From: Humidesulfovibrio mexicanus
Lineage (GTDB): Bacteria; Desulfobacterota; Desulfovibrionia; Desulfovibrionales; Desulfovibrionaceae
Direction of reading: 5' to 3'
Assembly: GCF_900188225.1 (NCBI RefSeq)
Contig: NZ_FZOC01000002.1
Span: 368,310-432,309 of the forward strand
Length of the DNA stretch: 64,000 nucleotides
Below are positions 19,802 to 29,546 of this stretch, one piece after another (the first letter of the stretch is position 1; every line of letters starts with the position of its first letter). The notes below the pieces were generated by a model that was not told the DNA's origin, searched no databases, and saw nothing but the letters and a program-made list of their open reading frames with translations. The position numbers and the translations under genes were made by a program.

Positions 19802-21387
19802 GATGTGCGCTCCTTGAGGACAAGTGGCAGGGTATGGGCGATCTCCGTGGGCAGGTTGCCCCGGAGGGGGAAATCCTCTTCCAGGCGGCGACCGCACAGG
19901 GCGTGCCAGTGCACGGCCAGGCAGGCGGCGGAGAGCGGCTCGATGCCGCGCGCCAGGCAGGCGGCCATGACGCCGGCCAGCACGTCGCCGGAGCCGCCCA
20001 CCGCCAGGTTGGGCGCGGCGATGGGACACAGGCGCAGCACGCCGTTCTGGGCCACCAGGGTTCCGGCGCCCTTCAAGGCCAGCACCTGCGGGTGCGTTTG
20101 GCAGAAGCGTCGGGCCGCGCTTGGCCTGTCGGCCTGCAGTTCGCCCATGCCCATGCCCAGAATGCGCGCCATCTCGCCGGGGTGCGGCGTCAGCACGGCG
20201 TTTGCGGGCAGCTCGGCCATGAGCCCCGGCGACTGGGCCAAGTGGAACAGGGCATCGGCGTCGTAAACGCAGGGCGGCGCCCAGGCCTTGCCCATCTCCT
20301 GGCTGAAGTGCCGGGCGAAGGCGGTGGCGAAGGCGGCGAGAAATTCGCCGGAGCCTGCATCGCGCCCAAGGCCGGGGCCGATGACCACGGCTCCGAAGCG
20401 GCTCAAGTGCGGCAGCAACTCCTCCAGGCAATCGGGCATGAAACGGGCCTGGCCGGACTGCCCCAGGGGCAGGGCCATGAGGTCCGGCATGGCGGCCTTG
20501 GCTTCGGCCAGCACGCCGCGCGGACAGGCCAGGGTGACCAGCCCGGCCCCGGCGCGCAGGGCCCCGAGGCCGCAGAGCTGCGCCGCCCCGGTGAGCCCCT
20601 CGCCCCCGCCGATGACCAGCACGTGCCCGGCCTTACCCTTGTGCAGATCCGCCGCGGGAATCTTCAAAAGATCCAGCAGCGCGTCGGTCATGAGCATTTG
20701 GCGTGGCGATGTCGCGGCAGTGGCCGCGCGGGGAATGCCGATGCTCCGCACGTCCAGCGTTCCCACATGGGGTGCGGCGTGGGGCAGGGCGCAGCCCAGC
20801 TTGGCCGCGTGGAAGGTGACGGTGAGGTCGGCCCGGACGGCCACGGGCTTGGGAAGGCCGGAGGTGCCGCACAGGCCGGAAGGAATGTCCAGGGCCAGCA
20901 CGAAGGCGTTTTCCCCAAGGCGGTTCATGGCCTCGATGAGCGCCGCGTACTCGCTTGAGAGCGGTCCCTTGAGCCCGGCGCCGATCAAGCCGTCCACCAC
21001 GATGTCCGGGCGGGGCAGGGTTTCAAGCACGCGTGCGGCGCGGTCCAGAGGCAGCCTGCGCAGTTCCGCGCCGACCCGGCGGGCCAGATCCATGTGGTAG
21101 CGGGCTTCGGGGGAATGGCCGCTTCTGGGCTTTGTGTGCAGCACCAGCGGTTCGGCCCCGGCGTCCAGCAGCCTGCGTGCCAGCACGAAAGCGTCGCCGC
21201 CGTTGTTGCCCCCGCCCGCCATCAGCAGCACGCGCGCGCCCTCCAGCGGTCCGACGGCCTGCTCCAGGGCGTCCAGGGCGCGGGCTCCGGCGTTCTCCAT
21301 GAGCAGTTCGGCCTTGAGGCCGAAGTCCGTGATGGCGGCCTGGTCCCAGGCGGCCATTTCCGCTGGCGTGGGCAGTGGTTCGAACAT
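19795..21387 (-). CDS. nnr: Bifunctional NAD(P)H-hydrate epimerase/dehydratase
   Basis: This enzyme repairs hydrated NADH and NADPH. The 530-residue protein is the common fusion: an N-terminal epimerase domain (NnrE/YjeF-N, residues 1-215, with MAGGGNNGGDAFVLAR) and a C-terminal ribokinase-like dehydratase (NnrD, about 225-520, with GGGEGLTGAAQL, VIGPGLG and the nucleotide motif AVGGSGDVLAGV). The ATG at 21387 has a GGGAGG ribosome site; an upstream in-frame ATG is rejected. acpS precedes it by 16 bp, an order (acpS then nnr) common in bacteria. Confidence 0.94.
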   Translation of the reverse strand: MFEPLPTPAEMAAWDQAAITDFGLKAELLMENAGARALDALEQAVGPLEGARVLLMAGGGNNGGDAFVLARRLLDAGAEPLVLHTKPRSGHSPEARYHMDLARRVGAELRRLPLDRAARVLETLPRPDIVVDGLIGAGLKGPLSSEYAALIEAMNRLGENAFVLALDIPSGLCGTSGLPKPVAVRADLTVTFHAAKLGCALPHAAPHVGTLDVRSIGIPRAATAATSPRQMLMTDALLDLLKIPAADLHKGKAGHVLVIGGGEGLTGAAQLCGLGALRAGAGLVTLACPRGVLAEAKAAMPDLMALPLGQSGQARFMPDCLEELLPHLSRFGAVVIGPGLGRDAGSGEFLAAFATAFARHFSQEMGKAWAPPCVYDADALFHLAQSPGLMAELPANAVLTPHPGEMARILGMGMGELQADRPSAARRFCQTHPQVLALKGAGTLVAQNGVLRLCPIAAPNLAVGGSGDVLAGVMAACLARGIEPLSAACLAVHWHALCGRRLEEDFPLRGNLPTEIAHTLPLVLKERTSC

Positions 21388-21403
21388 GAAGCCTCCCATC
21401 GGG

Positions 21404-21808
21404 TCAGATCTCCGGCTGTCCACTGGTCGTGTCCGGGCCTTCCAGAATCACCACGGCTGCGGCGATTCCTCGCTCGTGCGTGAGCGAAACGTGGGCCGCG
21501 CGCACGCCCATCTCAAGGGCCAGCTCCCGTGCGCGGCCGGTGAGCACAAGCCTGGGCGCGCCGGAGGGAAGGGCGGCCACCCCGATGCTGTGCAGGGTGA
21601 CGCCTCGGGAGAAGCCGGTTCCCAACGCCTTGGCGCAGGCCTCCTTGGCGGCGAAGCGCGCGGCGACATAATATTCCGCGTTGGACTTGGGCATGGCCTC
21701 GGCCTCGGCCGCGGTGAGCACCCGGCCCACGAAGCGCGCTCCGAAGCGCGCCAGACTGTTGCGGATGCGCTCCACCTCGGCCACATCGAGTCCCAGGCCC
21801 AGAATCAT
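21404..21808 (-). CDS. acpS: Holo-[acyl-carrier-protein] synthase
   Basis: AcpS transfers 4'-phosphopantetheine from CoA to apo-ACP. The 134-residue product has the magnesium and CoA motifs GLDVAEVERI at residue 6 and FAAKEACAKALGTGF near residue 52, plus VSLTHERGIAAAVV near the C-terminus, and is a typical group I AcpS. It sits 10 bp after pdxJ and 16 bp before nnr. The pdxJ-acpS pairing is conserved in many proteobacteria. Confidence 0.95.
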   Translation of the reverse strand: MILGLGLDVAEVERIRNSLARFGARFVGRVLTAAEAEAMPKSNAEYYVAARFAAKEACAKALGTGFSRGVTLHSIGVAALPSGAPRLVLTGRARELALEMGVRAAHVSLTHERGIAAAVVILEGPDTTSGQPEI

Positions 21809-21818
21809 TGGCGGCGCC

Positions 21819-22544
21819 CTAGTCCACGAACCCGCGCAGGATGTCCACCATGTCGCGGGTGGCCCTGCGCAGGCCCGTGTAGACCGCGCGGGCCATGATG
21901 CTGTGCCCGATGGAGTATTCCACGATTCCCGGCACCTTGGCGAAGGGCAGCACGTTCACGTAGCCCAGCCCGTGGCCCAGGTTCACCTTGAGGCCAAGGG
22001 ACTGGGCGCGGCGCACGCCATCGACGATTTTACGGAATTCGGCCTGGCGGGCCTCTGGCGTGCGGGCGTTGGCGTAGTGGCCGGTGTGCAGCTCCACGAA
22101 CTGCGCGCCCGTCTGGCTGGCCGCTTCGATCTGCGCGGGGTCGGCGTCGATGAACAGACTGGCTGTGATGTCGCGCTCCAGCAGCGGGGCGAGAAAGGAC
22201 GAGAACTCGCCCTCGCGGCCCACGCAGTTGAGCCCTCCCTCGGTGGTGAGCTCCTGGCGCTTTTCCGGCACCAGGCACACGGTGTTGGGGCCTATGGTCA
22301 GCGCGATCTGCTGCATTTCGCGGGTGGCGGCCATCTCCAGGTTGAGCCGCGTGTTCACCGTGCGGCGCAGAAGCTCCACGTCGCGGTCCTGAATGTGGCG
22401 GCGGTCCTCGCGCAGGTGCACGATGATGCCCGTCGCCCCGCCAAGCTCGGCCTCGTGGGCGGCCAGTACGGGGTCCGGCTCGCGGCCCAGCCGGGCCTGG
22501 CGCAGGGTGGCGACATGGTCCACGTTGACGCAAAGAAGGGGCAT
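21819..22544 (-). CDS. pdxJ: Pyridoxine 5'-phosphate synthase
   Basis: PdxJ closes the pyridine ring of vitamin B6 from 1-deoxyxylulose 5-phosphate and aminoacetone phosphate. The 241-residue TIM-barrel protein starts [18 protein letters not shown] and carries [33 protein letters not shown] and the C-terminal [12 protein letters not shown], all family signatures. The ATG at 22544 follows GGAGGACCCCC; open sequence upstream is not used. It is the first gene of the eight-gene minus-strand run that ends at 15133, and is divergent from ugd. Confidence 0.96.
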   Translation of the reverse strand: MPLLCVNVDHVATLRQARLGREPDPVLAAHEAELGGATGIIVHLREDRRHIQDRDVELLRRTVNTRLNLEMAATREMQQIALTIGPNTVCLVPEKRQELTTEGGLNCVGREGEFSSFLAPLLERDITASLFIDADPAQIEAASQTGAQFVELHTGHYANARTPEARQAEFRKIVDGVRRAQSLGLKVNLGHGLGYVNVLPFAKVPGIVEYSIGHSIMARAVYTGLRRATRDMVDILRGFVD

Positions 22545-22577
22545 GGGGGTCCTCCGGTGTGGGGATGCGTTTGTTTT

Positions 22578-22606
22578 TATGTACGCTTTCCCCGTAGCGA
22601 AGGCAA
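22578..22606 (-). promoter_or_regulatory. Candidate promoter of the pdxJ operon
   Basis: On the minus strand TTGCCT (22601-22606) and TACATA (22578-22583) are exactly 17 bases apart, about 35 bases before the pdxJ start. Matches to consensus are partial (4/6 and 3/6), but this is the AT-richest spot in the gap and fits the start of a long operon. Confidence 0.45.
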
Positions 22607-22673
22607 CAGCGCCGCACGCTCCCTCCTCTCGGCGCGGTCCGCAGGGCGGGGCGGCCCCTCCGCAGGCGCCGCG

Positions 22674-22702
22674 TTGACATCCGCACACGGGGAATGTACC
22701 CC
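22674..22702 (+). promoter_or_regulatory. Candidate promoter of ugd
   Basis: A perfect TTGACA (22674-22679) is followed after 17 bases by TACCCC (22697-22702), a poor -10, about 55 bases before the ugd start. The -35 box is convincing; the -10 is not. Confidence 0.35.
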
Positions 22703-22755
22703 AATGCGGCCGGAAGCGCCCGTCCGCTCGCCAATCTCATCCCAGGAGCCAGCTC

Positions 22756-24093
22756 ATGAACGTCTGCATCGTCGGAACCGGATACGTCGGCCTGGTCACT
22801 GCCGCCTGCCTCTCGGAGATGGGCAACCACGTGCGCTGCGTGGATGCCAATCCCAAAGTGGTGGAGACCTTGCGCGCCGGGCGCATCCATATTTTCGAGC
22901 CTGGCCTTGAGGACCTGGTGCGCCGCAATACGGCGGAAGGCCGCCTGACCTTCACCGACAGCCTGGCCGAGGGGTTGTCCTTTGACGGCGACGGGGCCGA
23001 GTTCGCCTTTGTCTGCGTGGGCACGCCGGAAGGCGCGGACGGCACCTGCGACCTTTGTTACGTGGACGCCGTGGCCGCGGAGATCGGACGAACGGTTTCG
23101 CGCCCGCTCATCGTGGTGAACAAGTCCACGGTGCCCGTGGGCACGGCGGACCGCGTCCGCGCGATCCTTGACCGCGAATTGTCCGCCCGCGGCATGGATG
23201 TGGACGTGGACGTGGTGTCCAACCCGGAGTTCTTGAAGGAAGGCGATGCGGTGAAGGACTTCATGAAGCCCGACCGCGTCATCGTGGGCACCGAGAACCC
23301 GCGCAGCGCGGAGATGCTCAAGGCGCTGTACGCCCCCTTCGCCCGCAGCCGCGAGAAGCTCATCATCATGGGCGTCAAAAGCGCGGAGATGACCAAGTAC
23401 GCAGCCAATTGCATGTTGGCCACCAAGATCAGCTTCATCAACGAGGTCGCCAACATCTGCGAGCGCGTGGGGGCCGATGTCTCCGAAGTGCGCCTTGGGA
23501 TTGGCAGCGACCACCGCATAGGCTATGACTTCATCTATCCTGGTGTCGGCTATGGCGGCTCCTGCTTCCCCAAGGACGTGAAGGCCTTTTTGGGCACCGC
23601 CCGCCAGGCCGGGTACGAGGCCGGGCTCATAGACGCCGTGGACCAGGTGAACGCCCGGCAGAAGCTGGTGCTGGCCCATAAGGTGTTGCGCCATTTCGAG
23701 CCGTTGGGCGGCGTGGCGGGCAAAACCCTGGCCTTGTGGGGCCTGGCCTTCAAGGCCAACACCGACGACATCCGCGAGGCTCCGGCCCTGGCCATCATCA
23801 GGGAGCTTACCGCCAGGGGGATGCGCGTGCGGGCCTTTGATCCCGTGGCTCGGGAACGCGCCCAGGCCGAGCTTGCCGCCGACCCGCTGGTGGAGCTGGT
23901 GGCAGAGCAGTACCAGGCCTTGGACGGTGCAGACGCCCTGGCCGTGGTGACGGACTGGAACCAGTTCCGCAACCCGGACTTTGCGGGCATGGCCAGGAAG
24001 CTGGCCCACAAGGTGGTCTTCGACGGCCGCAACCTGTACCAGCCGGAACTGCTGGCCCGCTTCGGACTCAAACATTACGGCATCGGACGCTGA
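22756..24093 (+). CDS. ugd: UDP-glucose 6-dehydrogenase
   Basis: Ugd oxidises UDP-glucose twice with NAD+ to UDP-glucuronate for cell-surface polysaccharides. The 445-residue enzyme starts MNVCIVGTGYVGLVTAACLSE (Rossmann motif), has the KSTVPVGTADRV and NPEFLKEGDAV stretches, and the catalytic Cys in GYGGSCFPKDVKAF near residue 262. Domain order is NAD-binding, central helical and UDP-binding, with normal length. No glycosyltransferase cluster is next to it, so its product may be used by genes elsewhere. nhaA follows 58 bp later with its own ribosome site. Confidence 0.96.
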   Translation: MNVCIVGTGYVGLVTAACLSEMGNHVRCVDANPKVVETLRAGRIHIFEPGLEDLVRRNTAEGRLTFTDSLAEGLSFDGDGAEFAFVCVGTPEGADGTCDLCYVDAVAAEIGRTVSRPLIVVNKSTVPVGTADRVRAILDRELSARGMDVDVDVVSNPEFLKEGDAVKDFMKPDRVIVGTENPRSAEMLKALYAPFARSREKLIIMGVKSAEMTKYAANCMLATKISFINEVANICERVGADVSEVRLGIGSDHRIGYDFIYPGVGYGGSCFPKDVKAFLGTARQAGYEAGLIDAVDQVNARQKLVLAHKVLRHFEPLGGVAGKTLALWGLAFKANTDDIREAPALAIIRELTARGMRVRAFDPVARERAQAELAADPLVELVAEQYQALDGADALAVVTDWNQFRNPDFAGMARKLAHKVVFDGRNLYQPELLARFGLKHYGIGR

Positions 24094-24151
24094 CGGGCGG
24101 CGGCGTCCAGGCCCAAACGGGCGGGGGAATCCTCCGCCATCGGGAGGACCC

Positions 24152-25486
24152 ATGCGCGCACGGAAAACGCCCCCCATCGAGATCATTCTCACGCCTTTCA
24201 ACCGCTTCTTCGCCATGTCCGCGGCGGGCGGACTGGTGCTGCTGGCCTGCACGGCCGCAGCCATGTTCTGGGCCAACTCGGCCTGGGGCGATTCCTACGA
24301 GCGCTTTCGCGAATTGCACCTGCGCGTGGGCCTGGACGGGCATGTCCTGGACCTTTCCCTGGCGCACTGGGTCAACGACGGCCTCATGGCCGTGTTCTTC
24401 TTCGTGGTGGGCCTTGAGATCAAGCGCGAACTGCTGGTGGGCGAGCTGTCCACCGCGCGCAAGGCCATATTGCCCATCCTGGCCGCGGCCGGGGGCATGG
24501 CCGCACCCGCCGCGTTTTACGTCTTTTTCAACCAGGGCGGACCGCACATGGCGGGCTGGGGCATCCCCATCGCCACGGACATCGCCTTCGCCCTGGGCAT
24601 CCTCTCCCTTCTGGGCGAGCGCGCCCCCGTCAGCCTCAAGGTCTTTCTTACCGCCGTGGCCATTGCCGACGACATGGGCGCGGTGCTGATCATTGCGCTG
24701 TTCTACACCTCGCAGCTTTCCCTGGCCGCTCTTGGCGCGGGGGTGGGATTTCTGGCGCTCATGGCCGCAGCGAACGCCTCGGGCATCCGCAAGCCGTTGC
24801 CCTTTCTGCTGCTGGGCATCGCCGCCTGGGCCTTCTTTTTGTCCTCCGGCGTGCACGCCACCGTGGCCGGGGTGCTGGCGGCCATGACCATCCCGGCCCG
24901 GCCGCGTGCAGGGGCGCAGGACTTTCTGGTGAGAAGCAGGAATATCCTGAATGAATTTGAGGGGGTCTGCAAGGAGGGGATGCGCTGTATGCTGGAGAGC
25001 AAACGCCAGCCCCAGTTGTTGTTGACCCTGCGCGAGGCCTGCCGCGATGCCGAGACGCCGTTGCAGCGCCTGGACGCCATGCTGCACCCCTGGGTGGCTT
25101 TCGCCATCATGCCCGTATTCGCCCTTGTGAACGCGGGCGTGTTGCTGCCTGCGGACATGGCGGCGGCCATCGCCCGGCCGGTGAACCTGGGCATCATGTT
25201 CGGGCTGGTGCTGGGCAAGCCGCTCGGGGTCACCCTAACGGCTTTGGGGCTCACCGCAAGCGGCATCGCCCCCAGGCTGGCCGGGGTGGGCTGGCGGCAT
25301 CTGCTCGGGGCCGGGTGCCTTGCGGGCATCGGGTTCACCATGAGCATCTTCATCACCGAACTGGCCTTCAGCGACCCGGCGGTGAAGGACAGCGCCAAGC
25401 TCGGCATTCTGACGGCCTCGCTGGTTTCGGCCCTTGCGGGCTGGGCCGTGCTGCGCCTGCTGACCCCGGCGCCCAGGCGGTCCTGA
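24152..25486 (+). CDS. nhaA: Na+/H+ antiporter NhaA
   Basis: A 444-residue inner-membrane antiporter that exports Na+ in exchange for protons. About 12 membrane helices are visible from residue 23, with family signatures FFFVVGLEIKRELLVGEL near residue 90, PIATDIAFALGIL near residue 146 and VAIADDMGAVLIIALFY near residue 175, containing the paired aspartates of the ion site. An approximately 50-residue hydrophilic loop, charged near its ends, sits at about 255-305. The ATG at 24152 follows CGGGAGG; the open frame upstream overlaps ugd and is spurious. The next gene converges with a 10-bp gap. Confidence 0.95.
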   Translation: MRARKTPPIEIILTPFNRFFAMSAAGGLVLLACTAAAMFWANSAWGDSYERFRELHLRVGLDGHVLDLSLAHWVNDGLMAVFFFVVGLEIKRELLVGELSTARKAILPILAAAGGMAAPAAFYVFFNQGGPHMAGWGIPIATDIAFALGILSLLGERAPVSLKVFLTAVAIADDMGAVLIIALFYTSQLSLAALGAGVGFLALMAAANASGIRKPLPFLLLGIAAWAFFLSSGVHATVAGVLAAMTIPARPRAGAQDFLVRSRNILNEFEGVCKEGMRCMLESKRQPQLLLTLREACRDAETPLQRLDAMLHPWVAFAIMPVFALVNAGVLLPADMAAAIARPVNLGIMFGLVLGKPLGVTLTALGLTASGIAPRLAGVGWRHLLGAGCLAGIGFTMSIFITELAFSDPAVKDSAKLGILTASLVSALAGWAVLRLLTPAPRRS

Positions 25487-25496
25487 TTGCGCCTCT

Positions 25497-26012
25497 TCAG
25501 GCCGGGAAGCGCTCCTGGTGTATGCGCTCCGGCCGGAAGCGGTCCTCGCTCCGCCGTTCTTCGGCTGGCCGCCCGATGGGGATGAAGGAATGTGGCACAA
25601 CCCCCGCCGGTGCGCCGAAGAGCTTGGCGAAGGCCTCGACCCGTTCCTGCACTGGATGGATGCCCGTCCACACGGCGCCCAGGCCAAGGCCGTGCGCGGC
25701 CAGCAGCAGGTTCTGCACGGCTGCGGCGCAGTCTATGACCCAGTAGCCAGGGTATTTTTCCACCCGCGTGTCGCCGCAGACGAGGATCCCCGCCGGGGCC
25801 TTGGCGGCCATGTGCACATGCGGGTGAATGCGGGACACTTCCGCCAACAGGGCGGGCTGGCGCACCACGACGAACTGCCAGGGCTGCTGGTTGCCTGCGC
25901 TGGGCGCGGCCATGGCGGCGGAGAGCAGCGTGCGCAGTTGCTCGTCGGTGACCGGCCCCTCGGCGTACTTGCGGATGCTGCGGCGGGTGAGAATGGCGTC
26001 CATGACGTCCAT
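25497..26012 (-). CDS. Nitroreductase-family FMN oxidoreductase
   Basis: A 171-residue nitroreductase-fold flavoprotein, probably FMN-dependent and dimeric. It starts MDVMDAILTRRSIRKYAEGPV, with the FMN phosphate-binding RRSIRKY, then AAPSAGNQQPWQFVVV and a C-terminal PIGRPAEERR. It lacks the longer C-terminal part of NfsA/B types, matching the short nitroreductases common in anaerobes. The ATG at 26012 has an AGGAGG ribosome site. The physiological substrate cannot be told. It is divergent from psd and converges on nhaA. Confidence 0.9.
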   Translation of the reverse strand: MDVMDAILTRRSIRKYAEGPVTDEQLRTLLSAAMAAPSAGNQQPWQFVVVRQPALLAEVSRIHPHVHMAAKAPAGILVCGDTRVEKYPGYWVIDCAAAVQNLLLAAHGLGLGAVWTGIHPVQERVEAFAKLFGAPAGVVPHSFIPIGRPAEERRSEDRFRPERIHQERFPA

Positions 26013-26177
26013 GAGGACCTCCTCGTGCTGTGTGGCGGCGTGAGGCAAACCACCTTCGGCACCCCTACGCCTTCGCGCGGCAGAAGGCAAAGGCCGGGCA
26101 GTTGACCTGCGCGGCAATGGCAGGTAGTGGCATCTTGTCCGGCCAAGCCGGTTGTTTTACCCTTTCAGGAGCAGCAG

Positions 26178-26816
26178 ATGCGCAAACCGTCCATAGGACT
26201 CAGCCTCGAAGGCCTGCCGGCCATCGGCCTTTTCGCCTTCGCCACCCTGGTATTCGCCGCCATGGGCTGGTGGCTTTTCGCCTTGGTCCTGCTTGTTGTC
26301 ACGTGTTTCGTGGTGAATTTCTTTCGCGATCCCGAGCGTGTTGCGCCCGAGGATCTGGACGCGGTTGTTTCCCCGGCGGACGGCCGCGTGGTCAAGGTGG
26401 ATTTCGCTCCGGACCCGATTTCCGGCCAGGTGCGGCAGGTGGTCTGCATCTTCATGAACATCTTCGACGTTCATGTGAACCGCGCCCCGGTGGAGGGCAG
26501 CGTAGAGGCCATCCGCTACATTCCGGGCAAGTTTTTTAACGCCAGCCTGGACAAGGCCAGCACCGACAACGAGCGCAACATTCTTGTCATGGGCCGCGGG
26601 GCCGACCGCTTCACCATCGTGCAGATCGCGGGGCTCATCGCCCGGCGCATCGTCTGCTGGACCGAGCACGGCGACATCCTGCGCCGGGGCGAGCGGTTCG
26701 GTCTCATCAAGTTCGGGTCCCGTGTTGACCTCTATCTGCCTGACGGCTATGCCGTGAAGGTCTATGTGGGCGAAACCGTCCGCGCGGGCGAGACGGCCAT
26801 CGCTGTCCGCAAGTAG
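26178..26816 (+). CDS. psd: Phosphatidylserine decarboxylase (short form)
   Basis: Psd converts phosphatidylserine to phosphatidylethanolamine. The 212-residue proenzyme has two N-terminal membrane helices (about residues 13-55), SPADGRVVKVD near residue 74, the HVNRAP stretch, and the self-cleavage site FGSRVDLYLP (G180-S181), where the serine becomes the pyruvoyl cofactor. The length marks the short Psd type found in many delta- and alphaproteobacteria. The start ATG follows CAGGAG. pssA follows 21 bp later, so the two consecutive steps are encoded together. Confidence 0.95.
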   Translation: MRKPSIGLSLEGLPAIGLFAFATLVFAAMGWWLFALVLLVVTCFVVNFFRDPERVAPEDLDAVVSPADGRVVKVDFAPDPISGQVRQVVCIFMNIFDVHVNRAPVEGSVEAIRYIPGKFFNASLDKASTDNERNILVMGRGADRFTIVQIAGLIARRIVCWTEHGDILRRGERFGLIKFGSRVDLYLPDGYAVKVYVGETVRAGETAIAVRK

Positions 26817-26837
26817 GGCCGCCGCCCGGGAGTTCGT

Positions 26838-27605
26838 ATGGCCAAGGAAAAGGCGTTGCCCCGCCACAAGGGCGTGTACATACTGCCCAATCTTTTCACT
26901 GCTGCAAGCCTGTTCCTGGGCTTTCTGGGCATGGTCCTGGTCATGGAGGGCCGCTTCGAGCACACGGCCCTGTGCATTTTGGGCTCGTGCCTCTTCGACG
27001 GCCTGGACGGCAAGGTGGCGCGGCTCACCAACACCACCAGCGAGTTCGGCGTGCAGTTCGACTCCCTTGCCGATCTGGTCGCCTTCGGCGCGGTGCCCGG
27101 CCTTATGATGTACCAGTGGCAGCTCTCCGGGTTCGGCACCCTTGGGCTCATGGCCTCCTTTCTCCTTGTGGCTTGCGGAGCGCTTCGCCTCGCCCGCTTC
27201 AACGTGCAGTCCGCCGTCACCAGCAAGAAGTTCTTCATCGGCCTGCCGATTCCCGCGCAGGCCAGCACCCTGGCCACACTGGTGCTTTTTGCCCCGCACC
27301 TGCCCGAGGCCTGGCTCGGCACCGTGCTGCCAACTGCCAGCCTTGTGCTCGTCTACATCCTGTCCTTCCTCATGGTCAGCACCATGCGCTACGCCTCGTT
27401 CAAGGAGTACGGCTTCATCAAGGCGCATCCCTTCAGCTCCATGGTGACGGTGATCCTGCTCTTCGTCATGGTGGCCTCGCAGCCCAAGATGCTCGGCTTC
27501 GTGTTTTTCCTCGGCTACATCCTGAGCGGCCCCATCTACACCCTGTTCATCCTTTCGCCGCGCGGCTCCAAGATGCTGGCCGCCAAGGAGCAGAAACAGG
27601 GCTAA
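26838..27605 (+). CDS. pssA: CDP-diacylglycerol-serine O-phosphatidyltransferase
   Basis: PssA makes phosphatidylserine, the substrate of Psd encoded just upstream. The 255-residue membrane protein of the CDP-alcohol phosphatidyltransferase family carries the active-site motif from DGLDGKVAR (about residue 54) to FGVQFDSLADL, with the conserved aspartates, followed by several membrane helices to the C-terminus. The start MAKEKALPRHKGVYILPN is usual for this subfamily. After its stop comes a 387-bp stretch with only the putative leu leader. Confidence 0.95.
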   Translation: MAKEKALPRHKGVYILPNLFTAASLFLGFLGMVLVMEGRFEHTALCILGSCLFDGLDGKVARLTNTTSEFGVQFDSLADLVAFGAVPGLMMYQWQLSGFGTLGLMASFLLVACGALRLARFNVQSAVTSKKFFIGLPIPAQASTLATLVLFAPHLPEAWLGTVLPTASLVLVYILSFLMVSTMRYASFKEYGFIKAHPFSSMVTVILLFVMVASQPKMLGFVFFLGYILSGPIYTLFILSPRGSKMLAAKEQKQG

Positions 27606-27713
27606 CCCTGCTTCTTGCCCCAACCAGGGACTGGACAAAACGCACCCGCGCATGGCATGGTGCTTGTGCGCGGCAAGCGGGTGCCACCGCGGATGCGCAC
27701 ACGAGAACACAAG

Positions 27714-27821
27714 ATGAATAGCCGCACCGTCCATGTCCACAGCATTGGCGCCACCAGCGCCCTCTTCGCCCTTGGCGCCGCCGCGCTTATCCTACGGTTG
27801 TCCCAGCGGGACCACTCGTAG
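27714..27821 (+). CDS. Putative leucine leader peptide before leuA
   Basis: A 35-codon open frame begins at ATG 27714 and ends TAG 171 bp before leuA. Its second half, LFALGAAALILRL, holds five leucines encoded by CTC, CTT, CTT, CTA and TTG, while neighbouring genes use CTG almost throughout. Clustered rare Leu codons just before a stop, upstream of a hairpin plus U-tract and then leuA, is the layout of a transcription attenuator. The ribosome site is weak (GAG at -10), and the peptide could instead be a small membrane protein or a chance frame. The rest of 27606-27992 shows only the hairpins described separately. Confidence 0.35.
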   Translation: MNSRTVHVHSIGATSALFALGAAALILRLSQRDHS

Positions 27822-27896
27822 GCCGGGCTTTCTGTCTCTTTTTCCCATTCATTGAAGTCTTCGGCCAAGGGTGATTCCCCCTGGGACGTTTTTCGC

Positions 27897-27922
27897 GCGG
27901 GCATATGCCCGCTTTTCGTTTT
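27897..27922 (+). terminator. Candidate attenuator terminator upstream of leuA
   Basis: GCGGGC-ATAT-GCCCGC (27897-27912) forms a perfect 6-bp stem followed by TTTTCGTTTTT. It lies 71 bp before the leuA start and after the leader frame, so it would stop transcription before leuACDB unless it is prevented from forming. The 3' arm could alternatively pair with GCGGG at 27806-27810, at the end of the leader frame. It could also simply end the pssA transcript, with a leuA promoter downstream. Confidence 0.6.
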
Positions 27923-27992
27923 TGCCCGATTTGTCAATCTTGCGTCCGGACCGTGAAGCGGATAGGCTTTCACCTTCAAGCGAGGAGGATTT

Positions 27993-29530
<1,538 letters not shown>

Positions 29531-29546
<16 letters not shown>

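Noticed and set aside
27615-27713. A longer version of the leu leader frame starting at 27615
   Set aside because: The extra residues have no ribosome site and the internal ATG at 27714 gives a more leader-like length.
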